Assembly (NCBI GenBank): GCA_027576995.1
Contig: JANBQC010000640.1
Location: 1-15,468 of the forward strand
Length of the DNA: 15,468 nt
Reading direction: 5' to 3'
DNA from: Dimargaris cristalligena
Lineage: Eukaryota; Kickxellomycota; Dimargaritomycetes; Dimargaritales; Dimargaritaceae
This document shows positions 1 through 9,300 of this stretch, piece after piece. How positions within the stretch are numbered: position 1 is the stretch's first letter; every line of letters starts with the position of its first letter. The notes beneath the pieces were generated by a model. It was given only the letters and a program-made list of their open reading frames with translations, ran no database searches and was not told the DNA's origin. Both the position numbers and the translations under genes were made by a program.

Positions 1-253
1 GTTTATTTTCAACCAGTAGTACTTGCCTCATCAAATGGATTTTTCGTTATACAGCCTTGTTGAACTACTCCCATATTGATTTTTGGGAGGAAGAAAAAAT
101 GATACGAAACGCATACTGACATACTCCCATTAATAATATTCTGATGGACTGATGAGATTGCATATTCTAGACTCAGACACTCCCTTATATGTACAAAAGA
201 TTGTTAAGGCACACCGACGCCAATCTAGCGGCATCCAGTGGTAGTGCCATCGA

Positions 254-1640
254 TCAGATGGGCCACGCAAATGATTGTTGCACCTCTTCAAACGGTTCTG
301 TTTTCGCGAGCCAAAACTGTTCATGCTGCAAAGGTTTAGGTACAGTAGAGCGAAGTAAGCGAAGGGCCACTCCGCCCTCGGATACTGCAATCACGCGAGA
401 ATCATAAAGCATACTGTAGCACTGGTCCAGTTCAGTAGCAAAGTCCGGTTCAACCTGCCATACCTCATAAAAAGTCGCCAGTGCGCCAAAGTGGCCGAAA
501 TGTTCGAGGCATTGGAAATATATGGCTTGGGCTTCTTCATCAAACCGTTCACTGAATTGGTCCAAAAGATCCTCCGCCAGCTGGAACTGGTCGCTTTCCA
601 ATAGAAATATGGTGGCCAGTAGTGCAATGTGTTCGACCATATAATCCTGCTCCAGCCTGGCTAGCAAAAACTGCGACAGTCGGGCACCGTGATGGTCATA
701 GACCAGGAAGGCTACAGAGCTGACCATAAATAGGGTTCGAACCGCCCCCCAAAGTTGGAAATCGGGTATTAGAGTGGCGACCGAGTCACCGCTCAGGATA
801 GCGCGCTGCCAAGTTGACAGGCGGGATTGAAGGTTCATCGTGTTGTGGTATTCGGGGGATAGCTTGAATAGGGCATTCAAAACACTGGCCAAATCCTCCC
901 ATTCCCCTCGGTTAGCTAAACCCAGGAAGGGATTTAACACTTCCTTTTGGGAAGGATTTAACGTGCGGTATTCAAGGTACTGCCAGTCGGCGGCCGCTTG
1001 GGTTAATAGGTCCCGTATAGTAGGGTCCTGGAAAGCGAGGGAGTTGGCTGGTGACCGGTGGCTTGTTACGGTGGAGATAGCCAGGGCGTAGTACGCTGAG
1101 AGTTCTAAGGGTCGCATGAGGTCGAGGAAGACTTTAACTCGCTGAGCCGGGGTGAATGTCTCACTACCCTGTTCCAGTGACCGGGTTTGCCCCGGCATGC
1201 CCATAACCGTCTTTATTTTGCCCGAAACCTAGCGCACGGGGGTTTGAGAAAAAACTGTTACTAATTGAAGATATGGTTATAAAAATTAACCAGTTAATAG
1301 ATACAACTACAAATGACTCTGTAATTGACTTGCCAATCACAGATTTAGAATATAGCAATCATACATATCTGGAACATTGTCGTCCAGGTCTCCTTACTGT
1401 ATTGCGGTAATTGAACCGTCCATTTTTGGCCGCTAGATTGAGCCAGGAGCATACTTGGGCAAATTGGGTAAGGGTATGAGTGCTCAAATGTTTGGTAAGC
1501 CGAGTATGAAGCTCAAAGGGGAGTTTGGCCACCAGCCCCTGTTTGGACGGTGTAGGTTGGGCAGTGCCAAGAGCAATAAGCAGACTCTGTAAGGCTAGGA
1601 ATACCTTTACCGCGGAAGCAATGGTAGAAAGTGGCTTCAT
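254..1640 (-). CDS. Secreted or membrane-targeted protein with F-box-like motif (hypothetical)
   Basis: I model two exons, 1640-1398 and 1228-254, giving 405 residues. The 169-base intron (1397-1229) has donor GTAAGG and acceptor GCTAG, and both exons join in phase 0 without stops. Residues 10-27 form a hydrophobic stretch ending in ALGTAQ, typical of a cleavable signal peptide. Residues 39-73 then read KLPFEL...LSTHTLTQFAQVC...LA, which follows the F-box pattern (LPxEL, then a VC-x-W/L-x-LA helix). The remaining 330 residues are rich in Leu, Phe and Tyr and look all-helical, with a TPR-like stretch around ALLATIFLLESDQFQLAEDL; I recognise no catalytic motif. F-box proteins normally work in SCF ubiquitin ligases in the cytosol or nucleus, so a signal peptide in front of one is odd. 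Either the F-box resemblance is only structural, or the hydrophobic N-terminus is not a signal peptide. A TATA-like element lies about 120 bases upstream. The gene model is fairly sure; the function is not known. Confidence 0.7.
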
Positions 1641-1755
1641 AATAGACTATGCGATTCAAGGCAGTGGGTTGGAAGTGAGACCATTTTGAAAAATAATGGC
1701 GCGGCAATGTAAAAATGACCAAATGCTGAGGCCCCAAAAGCACCGTTGAGGTGTC

Positions 1756-1768
1756 TATATGTATATAG
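1756..1768 (-). promoter_or_regulatory. TATA-like element upstream of the F-box-like gene
   Basis: On the minus strand this reads CTATATACATATA and lies about 116 bases upstream of the ATG at 1640. Its position suits a fungal core promoter, but AT-rich stretches are common here, so the call is tentative. Confidence 0.3.
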
Positions 1769-2517
1769 TTAAAATAGGGGGGGGTCTATTTTTTTTACCA
1801 ATTTGGCTATTTAATCGTGACACTCATAATTGTGCGGACGCATTACAATCTAGAGAGGAGGCTGTAAATACCCCTATGGTGGGCACCGCACCCCCTACAA
1901 TGGGGTGTTTTTCGTGTAACCGCCTGCTCTGACAAACTTATCGGGCCGTAGCTGCATGGCTTAACAAAAAATAGGGTATCCTTCCTTCGGAACCCGTGGT
2001 CCATCGGATTCGTTGGGTGGCTAAGGAGAGCAATGTGAATATTCATTTTTTTGTCTTTCCAATGGAGACAGATTTAAACAGTGTACCCTTCCGACCTTCA
2101 TTGACCAGCCGCGTTGGTTGGGGTACTCTCATCAAGGAGTTCATAGAGGGTAGATGCCAGCTGGCGTTTTTCGGAGTCTTTCACATGTTCAACTGGCCGG
2201 TTGGCCTAACAGTTCGAATAACCAACTATATGAGTATCTATACCATTAACTGCACAAGGGGTCGATTTTGGTTTTTACTTCAACGGATTAGTGGATAAAC
2301 TACAAACCAGGTCAACACCAAACAAAAAGTGGGATATAGGAATGTGAGGGGGGGTAGCTAATCATTAGTATATATAAGATCAACTCAACCAACGATGCCA
2401 AACGAAACAAGAGGAGGAAACAATTAGCAGAACTGTTAACTAAAAGCGGAATTAAAGACAGCATCAAAATGTAGTGAACCAACGGATACGCACACAAGCA
2501 ACAGATACATGGCACCA

Positions 2518-2546
2518 ATATATATGTATATGTATGTATATATGTA
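2518..2546. repeat. Low-complexity TATATG/TATG repeat
   Basis: An alternating TATATGTA tract of about 29 bases lies in the 3' flank of mesA. It is a simple microsatellite and no function is visible. Confidence 0.8.
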
Positions 2547-2633
2547 ATTGCATTTTAAAGAAAAAGTAGAGGGATAGGTTGTGAAGGTTATGGAGATATG
2601 GTGGTGGGCAAGGTGGGGGACGGGTCACCGATA

Positions 2634-2659
2634 GTAATAATAATGATAATAATAATAAA
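2634..2659. repeat. AAT trinucleotide microsatellite
   Basis: This is a run of AAT units, imperfect because of one GAT unit, in the mesA 3' flank. It is likely to vary in length between strains. Confidence 0.85.
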
Positions 2660-2730
2660 GGGTTTACATAACCTTGCCTCTTGGTTAGTGTGTATTAGAT
2701 GTATTTGACAGAAATATTAAGGGTAATGCG

Positions 2731-2764
2731 GCTGAGCTGAGCTGAGCGACAGTGGCAGTGGCAG
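2731..2764. repeat. Two adjacent short tandem repeats, GCTGA x3 then AGTGGC
   Basis: Three GCTGA units (2731-2745) are followed by just over two copies of AGTGGC (2751-2764). This is low-complexity sequence in the mesA 3' flank. Confidence 0.75.
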
Positions 2765-2954
2765 GGAAACGCCGTATTAGGAACAAACATAACAGAGGGG
2801 CAACGCCATTCAACAAATTAAAAATATGTAGGTATACTATGTAAACGCATCAATATATAGAGGCAGTGGGGAGGGACGGCATGAGGAACGGGGCATAGAG
2901 CTAGAAGACTGGCCCCGACCCTCCTCCCTTTTCCCACAGTAGTGTTTTGGCCAA

Positions 2955-5326
2955 CTATATCGTTGGGCTAAAGGCGCCCATGGCCGACTCTCTAGTGTGG
3001 GTGAACTGCAACCGCTGGGCCTCATACGCACACCGATAATACACATTGAGGCTCCGAATGAACCGGGAGCCAGTGCGGTCGTGGTGTATCCGCGATAAGA
3101 TGCGAACGGCGTGGTGCCGGACCACGGGGGAGGTATGGAACAGGCCGAGGGCGATGGGGGCCAACCCACCGTCGTTTTGCGGGGTTAGAGACAGGAGTTC
3201 AATGACCTGCTCCTCGGTAATAATCTCGTCGGCCATGGCCCGGAAAATGAGCTCGGTCTCTTCGTCCGAAATGTGGAACCGGGCATCACGCAGTTTAGCC
3301 AGTTGGTGTTCAAGATCGAAGCTGCGGATGGCCCGGTGTTCCAGGAACGTTTGGGTATCACGCTTCAGGTATTCGTAGGCGATGGTACCAATGAATCCTT
3401 CGATACGCCCTTTGTTAAGAGCCAGCTCCCGGAGTTTGGCGTCGCTATCGGGGAAAAACAGGCCAAAGCCAAGGGGCTGGACGGGAGAATTGGGGGAGGC
3501 GGCCTCAAAGCTCTGGGCGGTATAGCCAATGTCGCTATTGCCGGAGGTCTGGTACTCGTACAGTCCACATAGCAGCACGAAACGCCGGATATAATTTTGG
3601 ATTTTGGTTCGGATAGTCAATTCACCATAATGGCGTTCGATGGCCGACATTAGGTCCATGATAAATTCGGCGTCGACCGAGCCGTATTTATCGGCATGGG
3701 CGTCTTTCTTGCCCCCGGTTACCGAAAGGGACTTGGACTGGGTGATGGTAACTTCGACGCTCTTTCGTAGGTCCTGGATGGGGGCCGAGGCCAGGGCGGG
3801 ATTGGTAAGAAGCGGACTGACGGTTATCTTGCCTGTATTAACATTGCAGAGTACATCCCACCAGTGGGGGTGCTCTTCGAAGGTCGGGTTGGTCACACCA
3901 GCGATAAAGCCGGGGAATTCTAGAAGCTGGTCCAGGCTGGTTAGATTTGTGTAGGGGAAGGCCCGGTTGGTGAAGCCCCGCAGGACGCCGCCGGACCCAC
4001 TGCCCAGGGCGCAGGCGGCCAAAACATAGTTGGCCACCTCCCCCGAGGGCCGCCCGTGGCCCAAGAAGATGATCCGCTTCTGGGTCAGTAGGGCGTTAAT
4101 GAGGAGAATCAGAGGGTGGGGCTGGGGGCTACCGGAGTCCAGGTGTGGGTGCAGGGGCCGGGGTGACGAAATCTGGCCATTGGCGAAAGTGGTGATGAGT
4201 TTGTTCATGAAGAACTCGCCCACCTCCTCCCGGTAGATGGTGAGCGGAATTTTGATGGATATTTTGATGCTCTGGTAGAATACTTCAGTTTCGTAGCAGT
4301 GCCGGTCTTTGTTTTTCGAGGTGATGTTATCCTTGCGCTGACCCGATGATAGGTCAATGTAGGTCTTCCGCCGGTGCCGTTTCCGGGCCTCGGCTTCGAT
4401 TTCGCTTTGGCTGGTGCCGACGCGGCTTAGCCGCATGTCCTCCTTGAGACCGGTGATTTCGGCCACATCGGCCTCGATGAACTTCTCTTCGAACATGTTG
4501 TTAGCTTCGGAAAACCGCAGGATGAGCTTTTCGTGGTTGGATAGGTTGGGCATAAAGGACAGGTCCATGGTGTTGACCGCTTCGAATAAATTGGCGAGTA
4601 CGTCCACATTGGGCGACGAGAAGTAATTTTCCAGCGCCAGGAATAAAATATGCTATAGATGAATCAGGACGGGAAAGATGTCGGAATATCGTGATGGTGA
4701 ATGGGATTAATCAAAGCACAGCAGACAAGACGGGGGGATTAGAGGAGCGATAGGTAAAATAGTATACGGGGTGGGTTGTTGTACACGCAGAATTTTTTGC
4801 AGCCACCGTGGCACGACCCAGCTGTGTAGTCCCACGAAATCGGCCAGCGGACGGGTAAAATAAGTGAAGATAGTGGTGAGAGTTTATAATATGTATGCAT
4901 GACCCAGTTTTTAAGAAATACGGCATATAACCTGGGAAAAGCTCGCATGGGACCTACCTTGTATTGATCAAGAAATCGATGCCGAGTGCATATAGCCATG
5001 GCCTTGACCATGGCACCGCGCCGGGCCTCCCGGTCGTGCCGGGTCTGGACCAGGTTGAGTACGTATAGGATGGGGTTGTCTTCGTCATTGTCCGGATCGG
5101 TGTAGGGCAATTCGGCCAGATTGCTAGGGGGCACCTCCTGATTTAGAAAAAAGATGGTCCAGTCATTCTCGCGTAAATGGGCGCCATCGGGCAGCATAAG
5201 CTCGGCCAACAGATGTTCATCGGTCGGCACGGGTCGGGGGTACTGATGGGTCAGCGAAGCCCCCTTGTCGATGTCGAATTCGGCCAGGAGTATGTATTCG
5301 GCATGGTTGCGGGCCATTTCCAACAT
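2955..5326 (-). CDS. mesA: MesA/Afi1-family polarity-axis protein (DENN-like, Afi1 plus SPA domains)
   Basis: Two exons, 5326-4958 and 4652-2955, give 688 residues. The 305-base intron (4957-4653) has donor GTAGGT and acceptor CTATAG. The phase-0 junction produces DQYK-HILFLALENYF, matching the family's conserved CTRHxFxxxxKPVLLLALEDYF stretch without a gap. The N-terminal Afi1 domain begins at residue 10 (EYILLAEFDIDKG) and includes HLLAELMLPDGAHLR (38-52) and MVKAMAICTRH (106-116). The SPA domain follows, with QKRIIFLGHGRPSGEVANYV (314-333) and FIAGVTNPTFEEHPHWWDVL (372-391). From knowledge of the family, Aspergillus nidulans MesA stabilises the polarity axis of hyphal tips, and yeast Afi1 binds the small GTPase Arf3. 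The fold is related to DENN Rab exchange factors. No transmembrane segment is seen. The ATG is chosen because the conserved domain starts nine residues later. If the intron were retained, the frame would stay open until 4739 and give a 195-residue product. Confidence 0.93.
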
Positions 5327-5434
5327 GGGTGGGGTACGCGGATGGGGTGAATGTGAGAGTTGACAAAACTGGGCAGTAGACTAACACAGCGCAGGCGATA
5401 CAGTAGATGGAATCGGGGAAGATAAGGCGCGGTG

Positions 5435-5452
5435 GGAGGAGGAGGAGGAGGA
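5435..5452. repeat. GGA trinucleotide microsatellite
   Basis: About five to six GGA/GAG units lie just over 100 bases upstream of the mesA start codon, so they probably fall in its promoter or leader. Confidence 0.8.
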
Positions 5453-6145
5453 CACCCCTAAGTTTACACGCCCACTGCGGGAAGAGGAAGCGGTTGCTGA
5501 ATCGGCAGGCGTGAGTGGAAAAGGAGGTGGGGGATGGCGAGTCTGGGCTGAGCTGAGTTGGACAGGACGGGACGAGTAGGAAAATTCAAACAGCCAGGGT
5601 TTGCGGAGAGTGGATTGGAGGGAGTGGGGGTGGTAATAAACAAGGAATGGAGTGAGGGAGGGCTACTGCCTCTTAGACGGGTAAGAAAGTGGTTTTGGAT
5701 GGGCTCTGGCAGTAGTAGAGGTGGGTTGAGCTCAGGACGGTCCAAACAAAGTACAGTGGCAATTTTGTTTGTAGCGGTATCGGGAAGGCAAGGTGTGCCT
5801 GAGAAAAGGTATAGAAGTACAGTGAGGGAACAACGAAGAGTGGTAATAATATCTAAAGAATTAGCTGGTTCCTGGCGAAGGTAGAAGACAACTCTTTCCT
5901 TTCAAAGACCAGTTGCGTTGCGTGGGTTAGTAGTTCGTTAGCATGGCTTAACCACAACAACGGAAGCGGCGGAGTATAGCGGGGGGGCCCATGTGGTGCA
6001 TCCCCCCTGCCAGATTAGCCAGTGTGTTACCCGGGAGGCGCATTAATTCATGTCCACAACTATACATTGGACACAGCCCCAGGGCAATCTGAGTAGTGTC
6101 GAGGTGCTTATAATTGTGCTCGTGCTTGTGGGGGAAATTAACTTC

Positions 6146-6160
6146 GGCGGACCGTCCGCC
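6146..6160. promoter_or_regulatory. Palindrome with CGG-N5-CCG, possible Zn(II)2Cys6 factor site
   Basis: GGCGGAC and GTCCGCC are perfect inverted arms around one central base. The core, CGG-ACCGT-CCG, has the inverted-CGG arrangement bound by dimeric fungal Zn(II)2Cys6 (Gal4-type) regulators. It lies in the mesA/BSD2 divergent region, about 820 bases from the mesA start and 1,100 from the BSD2 start. No factor can be named. Confidence 0.3.
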
Positions 6161-6223
6161 GCTCAGCCCGACATCGACGGGCAGATGGATACGCGCGTAT
6201 ATAACACAACCGCAGATGGGGGA

Positions 6224-6234
6224 TATATATATAG
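6224..6234 (+). promoter_or_regulatory. TATA-like tract
   Basis: A run of alternating TA about 70 bases downstream of the CGG-N5-CCG palindrome. It could be a core promoter element for an unrecognised transcript or plain AT-rich sequence. Confidence 0.2.
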
Positions 6235-6783
6235 GTGCACCGTGGGGCCAACCATAGCTAATAATATTAATCTTATATGCGCAGGTATCGTTCGTTGGCA
6301 ATCCTGGGCGATTGCCGCTGCCTACTACTAAACGTAAGCGCGGCCCTTTTGCCCTCCTCCTCTACCAATAGAGCTCCCCAAACATGACAACACCGCTCTT
6401 TCTTTAATTGCCAATAGGGAAGCAGCGCATTCATCCTCAGCCCACATTATATGCCCCCATGCCAAGACCTCCCCCATACCAATATATCTCCGCATACTAT
6501 CTACCCATGGTGGTTTGGTTGGCCATCCTCCCTATATGCTATTTCGGCGATAGTGGGGGTGCATATAATAGCATGTTATATACTACTGACCTGCCCAACG
6601 CTCAGAGACTCCACGTACCTTTGTGCCTCTCCTTCTCCTTTTATTATTATATTGTTCCTTCGTTTTCCGTCTGCCATATCGCCACGTCCTAGTGGTCCCT
6701 GACGGTTGCGCCTGTACTTTCGTTCGGTTTCTCTCCTCGCTCCTCTAGGTAGTACAGGGCTTACGTAGGCGCCACCTCCTTCT

Positions 6784-6790
6784 TTATATA
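6784..6790 (+). promoter_or_regulatory. Candidate TATA box for BSD2
   Basis: TTTATATA-like sequence is followed by a C-rich, pyrimidine-biased leader of about 480 bases up to the BSD2 ATG. It is on the right strand but rather far away, so a long leader or a leader intron would be needed. Confidence 0.3.
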
Positions 6791-7267
6791 CCACACACCT
6801 CCCGAACCCAGTCCACACCAGCCTTGGCCCAGCCCCCTATTCTTCCGCCCTCCCCTTTTCTCGGCGCCACGGGCTCAAGCAACCAAAGCATTTCTGCCAT
6901 TCATTTCCTTGATTCTGTTTCCAATACTACGACGACGTTGTTAGTTCTTGGCCTTCTCTACTTCTGCGTCTATTACAAGCCTGTACTAGTATTATTCTTT
7001 TTCTTCTTTCTATTGTGACGACTACTGTACCTTCTCTACCGTCCTGTTCCTCTCCCTACCTTAAACGAACCTCAGTGTCTGCTGCTCTGTACTTACTTGT
7101 ACACATCTCTGTCCACGTACGTTATCCCGCCTGAATTCCCTCTTCAACCCCAGTCCTCTCCCCCCATTTCTTGTATTGTTTTGACCTGCTCCTTCTCGTC
7201 CTTATTACCGGTTATCCCATTGTACTTTCGCTTACCCCCCCTCCCTAACCCCTTATCTTCCCCAACC

Positions 7268-8350
7268 ATGCGAGGCAAAGCCGGTTACAAAAAGGTAAGC
7301 TGGCCCTAAAACACCCCTGCCCCGGTGAAAACATCCTCCTCGGCGCAGCCACAGGAGCATGTTGGTATGAACTTGGTCCTCCATGGGCACTGTATTGTCC
7401 GGGCACTTTACCTTCTCTAACCCACCCCCCTTAGTTTACCCTAACCCCTCTTCTCCTGCCCAACGCCCACTCAGCTCGGCAACTGGGAAGGCACCGAGAA
7501 CAGGTCCCAGGCCTCCTCGTCGAATCCCTCCAATATACCCGGAGAAAGCTCCTACGCTCGTCCTGCCCTTGCGTCTCCCGTCGACGATGACGAGGAGCCC
7601 ACGGAATCTCACCCCCTGCAGTCCGTCATTGACATTCAGGTCGCTGGCGAAGATTCCGAGGACGAGGATCCCGAAGACAACCGCCCCTTGGCCGAAACTC
7701 TAGCCCAAGCTGCCGGTAGCAATGCGCCGCCTACTGGAGTCCGGGCCATCACGGCTGCCTCCTCGTCCGCAGCTGCTGGTCCCCACCCCACCGCCGGTAC
7801 CCAGGCCAATGACGGCGTCTTTTTCAACATATCCGCCAAACCCGACCTCTACGCCGACAAGCCGCCCAATGAGCCTTTGCCGAGCTACCAAGAGGTAGTT
7901 GGCGAACAGGCTCCCCCCTATTTCGACCCCACTGTCGTGGCCATTGGGACTGATACCGGTGAGATTCTCATTGAGGGTCTCCCTGTTGGTAATCTCTTTG
8001 TCTTTGCTCTCAATATGCTCGTCTCGACCGTATTTCAATTGGTTGGTTTCTTGTTGACCTACCTTCTGCATAGCTCACACGCCGCCAAGGACGGCAGCTT
8101 CGTCGGTCTAGGTATTACGTTTCTCCATTTTGGTTTCTACATTAGGAGTCGAATTGCCCACCCTAATCAATACGGGAATGACGGCCATCCGTCTAGTCAG
8201 ACTGGCATCACCAACGGGATGCATAATGTCTATCTCTCATATATTCTGATGGTGATTGGCTGGTTTATTGTCCTGCGGTCAGTGGCCGACTACATTCGTG
8301 TTAAGCGGCTGCAACTGGCCATTATGAGCTCACCCGAAGGTGTCGTCTAA
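7268..8350 (+). CDS. BSD2: Bsd2/Ndfip-family Rsp5 ubiquitin-ligase adaptor (metal homeostasis)
   Basis: Two exons, 7268-7294 (nine codons) and 7475-8350, give 300 residues. The 180-base intron (7295-7474) has donor GTAAGC and acceptor CACTCAG and joins in phase 0. Residues 10-135 are acidic, Ser/Pro-rich and probably disordered. LPSY (144-147) and APPYF (155-159) are PY-like motifs. The conserved Bsd2 block EILIEGLPVGNLFVFALNML begins at about residue 171. Three membrane segments follow (about 182-207, 217-232 and 261-283); the first runs into the family signature QLVGFLLTYLLHSSHAAK. In yeast, Bsd2 sits in the Golgi and endosomal membrane and recruits the HECT ligase Rsp5, so that metal transporters such as Smf1 and other membrane proteins are sorted to the vacuole. 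No perfect PPxY is present, but LPxY can replace it in this family. The ATG has no upstream in-frame competitor that preserves the intron. The family assignment is very secure. Confidence 0.93.
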
Positions 8351-9300
8351 CGGGAGCAACCAAACTAAACTACCTACCCAGATGCCTCTTTTATTCTACC
8401 GTATTGTATTTTTTGACCCCTTATTATATTAGTCATCTATACCCTCCCCTTAACCCTATACCCCACTGATTTTCTCTCCTCTTGCGCGCTTATCGCTCCC
8501 TGATGTCCTCTGCCATAATAGTATTTTGCCTCCTTGTTCCTACTATTCTTATCTTCGGCCATTCTCACTCTATTCGTTTTATTTTGCTTTTGTTATGAAC
8601 CCCTATTTGGACCGGTAATCTAGGAGTGGTCGGGCGATTGTGCATCAATATATCTGGTCTCTCTCGCACCCCCCCCCTCACTCTCTCTCTCCTCATTAAA
8701 GGGCCACTAAATATATGTTGGAATCTGGCCGACTGCGCACCATTATAGAATGTTGATTAATTTTTTTCTCTAAAATCCTTTAATGTATCATGTTAAGGAA
8801 TATGGAGGCTACCTGTGTTGTGACTAGGATTTGGTGCAGTGTAATTATGGATTAAATAGTCCCTATAAGTTGCTATCAGCACAGTTGGCCGAATATGTTG
8901 ACCGCCAGTTATTTCCTTAGGCACTTTATGGGCCATTCCGGGCTACGCGCCGTTCTTTGGGATTTATTGCAAATGATAGCAAAACTAGTGGTGGGTGGGT
9001 AGTTAATTCCGTTGAAATAACAATCCTAATGGTATCCTGTCATACTCCTCGTTAGGCTTAATATAACCCCACAGCCTTGGATTAAAGCTCCAATTCCCAC
9101 AGTATAGGGTGGATAGCTGGTGTGAGTCATTCATTCCAGGAATTCAGGTTTCCAAAGATTAGTTGGCACATTCACCTATATTTTTTTTATAGCATTCTCA
9201 CATTTCCATTATTCATTCGCCCCATCTGTGTTTTTATTCTCCTTCGCCCGGACTCCACAGTTGCACCACCCCCCGCTTTACAGCCTCTCGACCCGCGCCC
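8351..9300. other. Intergenic: BSD2 3' flank and PRP4 promoter
   Basis: About 950 bases lie between two tandem plus-strand genes. The left part is pyrimidine-rich and includes a C run followed by CT repeats. The right part is AT-rich with TATA-like stretches near 9061 and 9180. I find no ORF with a recognisable motif and no RNA gene. The boundary between terminator and promoter cannot be read from the sequence. Confidence 0.6.
8668..8695. repeat. C run followed by CT microsatellite
   Basis: A run of C bases is followed by alternating CT in the flank downstream of BSD2. It is low-complexity sequence. Confidence 0.75.

Larger units (their letters stand above)
1641..2954. other. Intergenic: promoter of the F-box-like gene and 3' flank of mesA, with simple repeats
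   Basis: Both flanking genes lie on the minus strand, so this 1.3 kb holds the 3' untranslated region of mesA (right part) and the promoter of the F-box-like gene (left part). The longest ORF inside it (1996-2298, plus) has no recognisable motif, uses a non-ATG start and is probably chance. The right part is AT-rich and carries several short tandem repeats, listed separately. A hairpin followed by a T run lies at 1889-1912. Confidence 0.6.
5327..7267. other. Divergent intergenic region between mesA and BSD2
   Basis: This 1.9 kb region separates two genes that point away from each other, so it should hold both promoters. The left part is purine-rich on the plus strand, with a GGA microsatellite. 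From about 6340 to the BSD2 start the plus strand is pyrimidine-rich, typical of a fungal promoter and leader. The middle contains a palindrome, TATA-like tracts and two overlapping opposite-strand ORFs (6050-6331 plus and 5948-6301 minus) that I do not recognise. No further gene can be supported. Confidence 0.55.

Noticed and set aside
150..175. CTGATGAG, the core of a hammerhead ribozyme
   Set aside because: No GAAA element and no matching stems at proper distance; a common octamer by chance.
730..745. GGTTCGAACC, identical to a tRNA B-box
   Set aside because: It lies inside the coding exon of the F-box-like gene, and no A box, acceptor stem or anticodon arm can be folded around it on either strand.
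2205..2232. GTTCGAATAACC stretch resembling a tRNA T-arm
   Set aside because: No cloverleaf could be built upstream or downstream and there is no T-run terminator.
1996..2298. 100-codon plus-strand ORF
   Set aside because: Non-ATG start, no motifs, and located in an AT-rich flank between two minus-strand genes.
6408..6702. Two overlapping plus-strand ORFs with aromatic, Pro- and Ser-rich products
   Set aside because: They come from pyrimidine-rich promoter DNA, have no motifs and lie upstream of the BSD2 leader.
7383..7703. 106-codon Pro/Arg-rich ORF overlapping BSD2 exon 2
   Set aside because: It is an out-of-frame shadow of the BSD2 coding exon, and its left part lies in the BSD2 intron.
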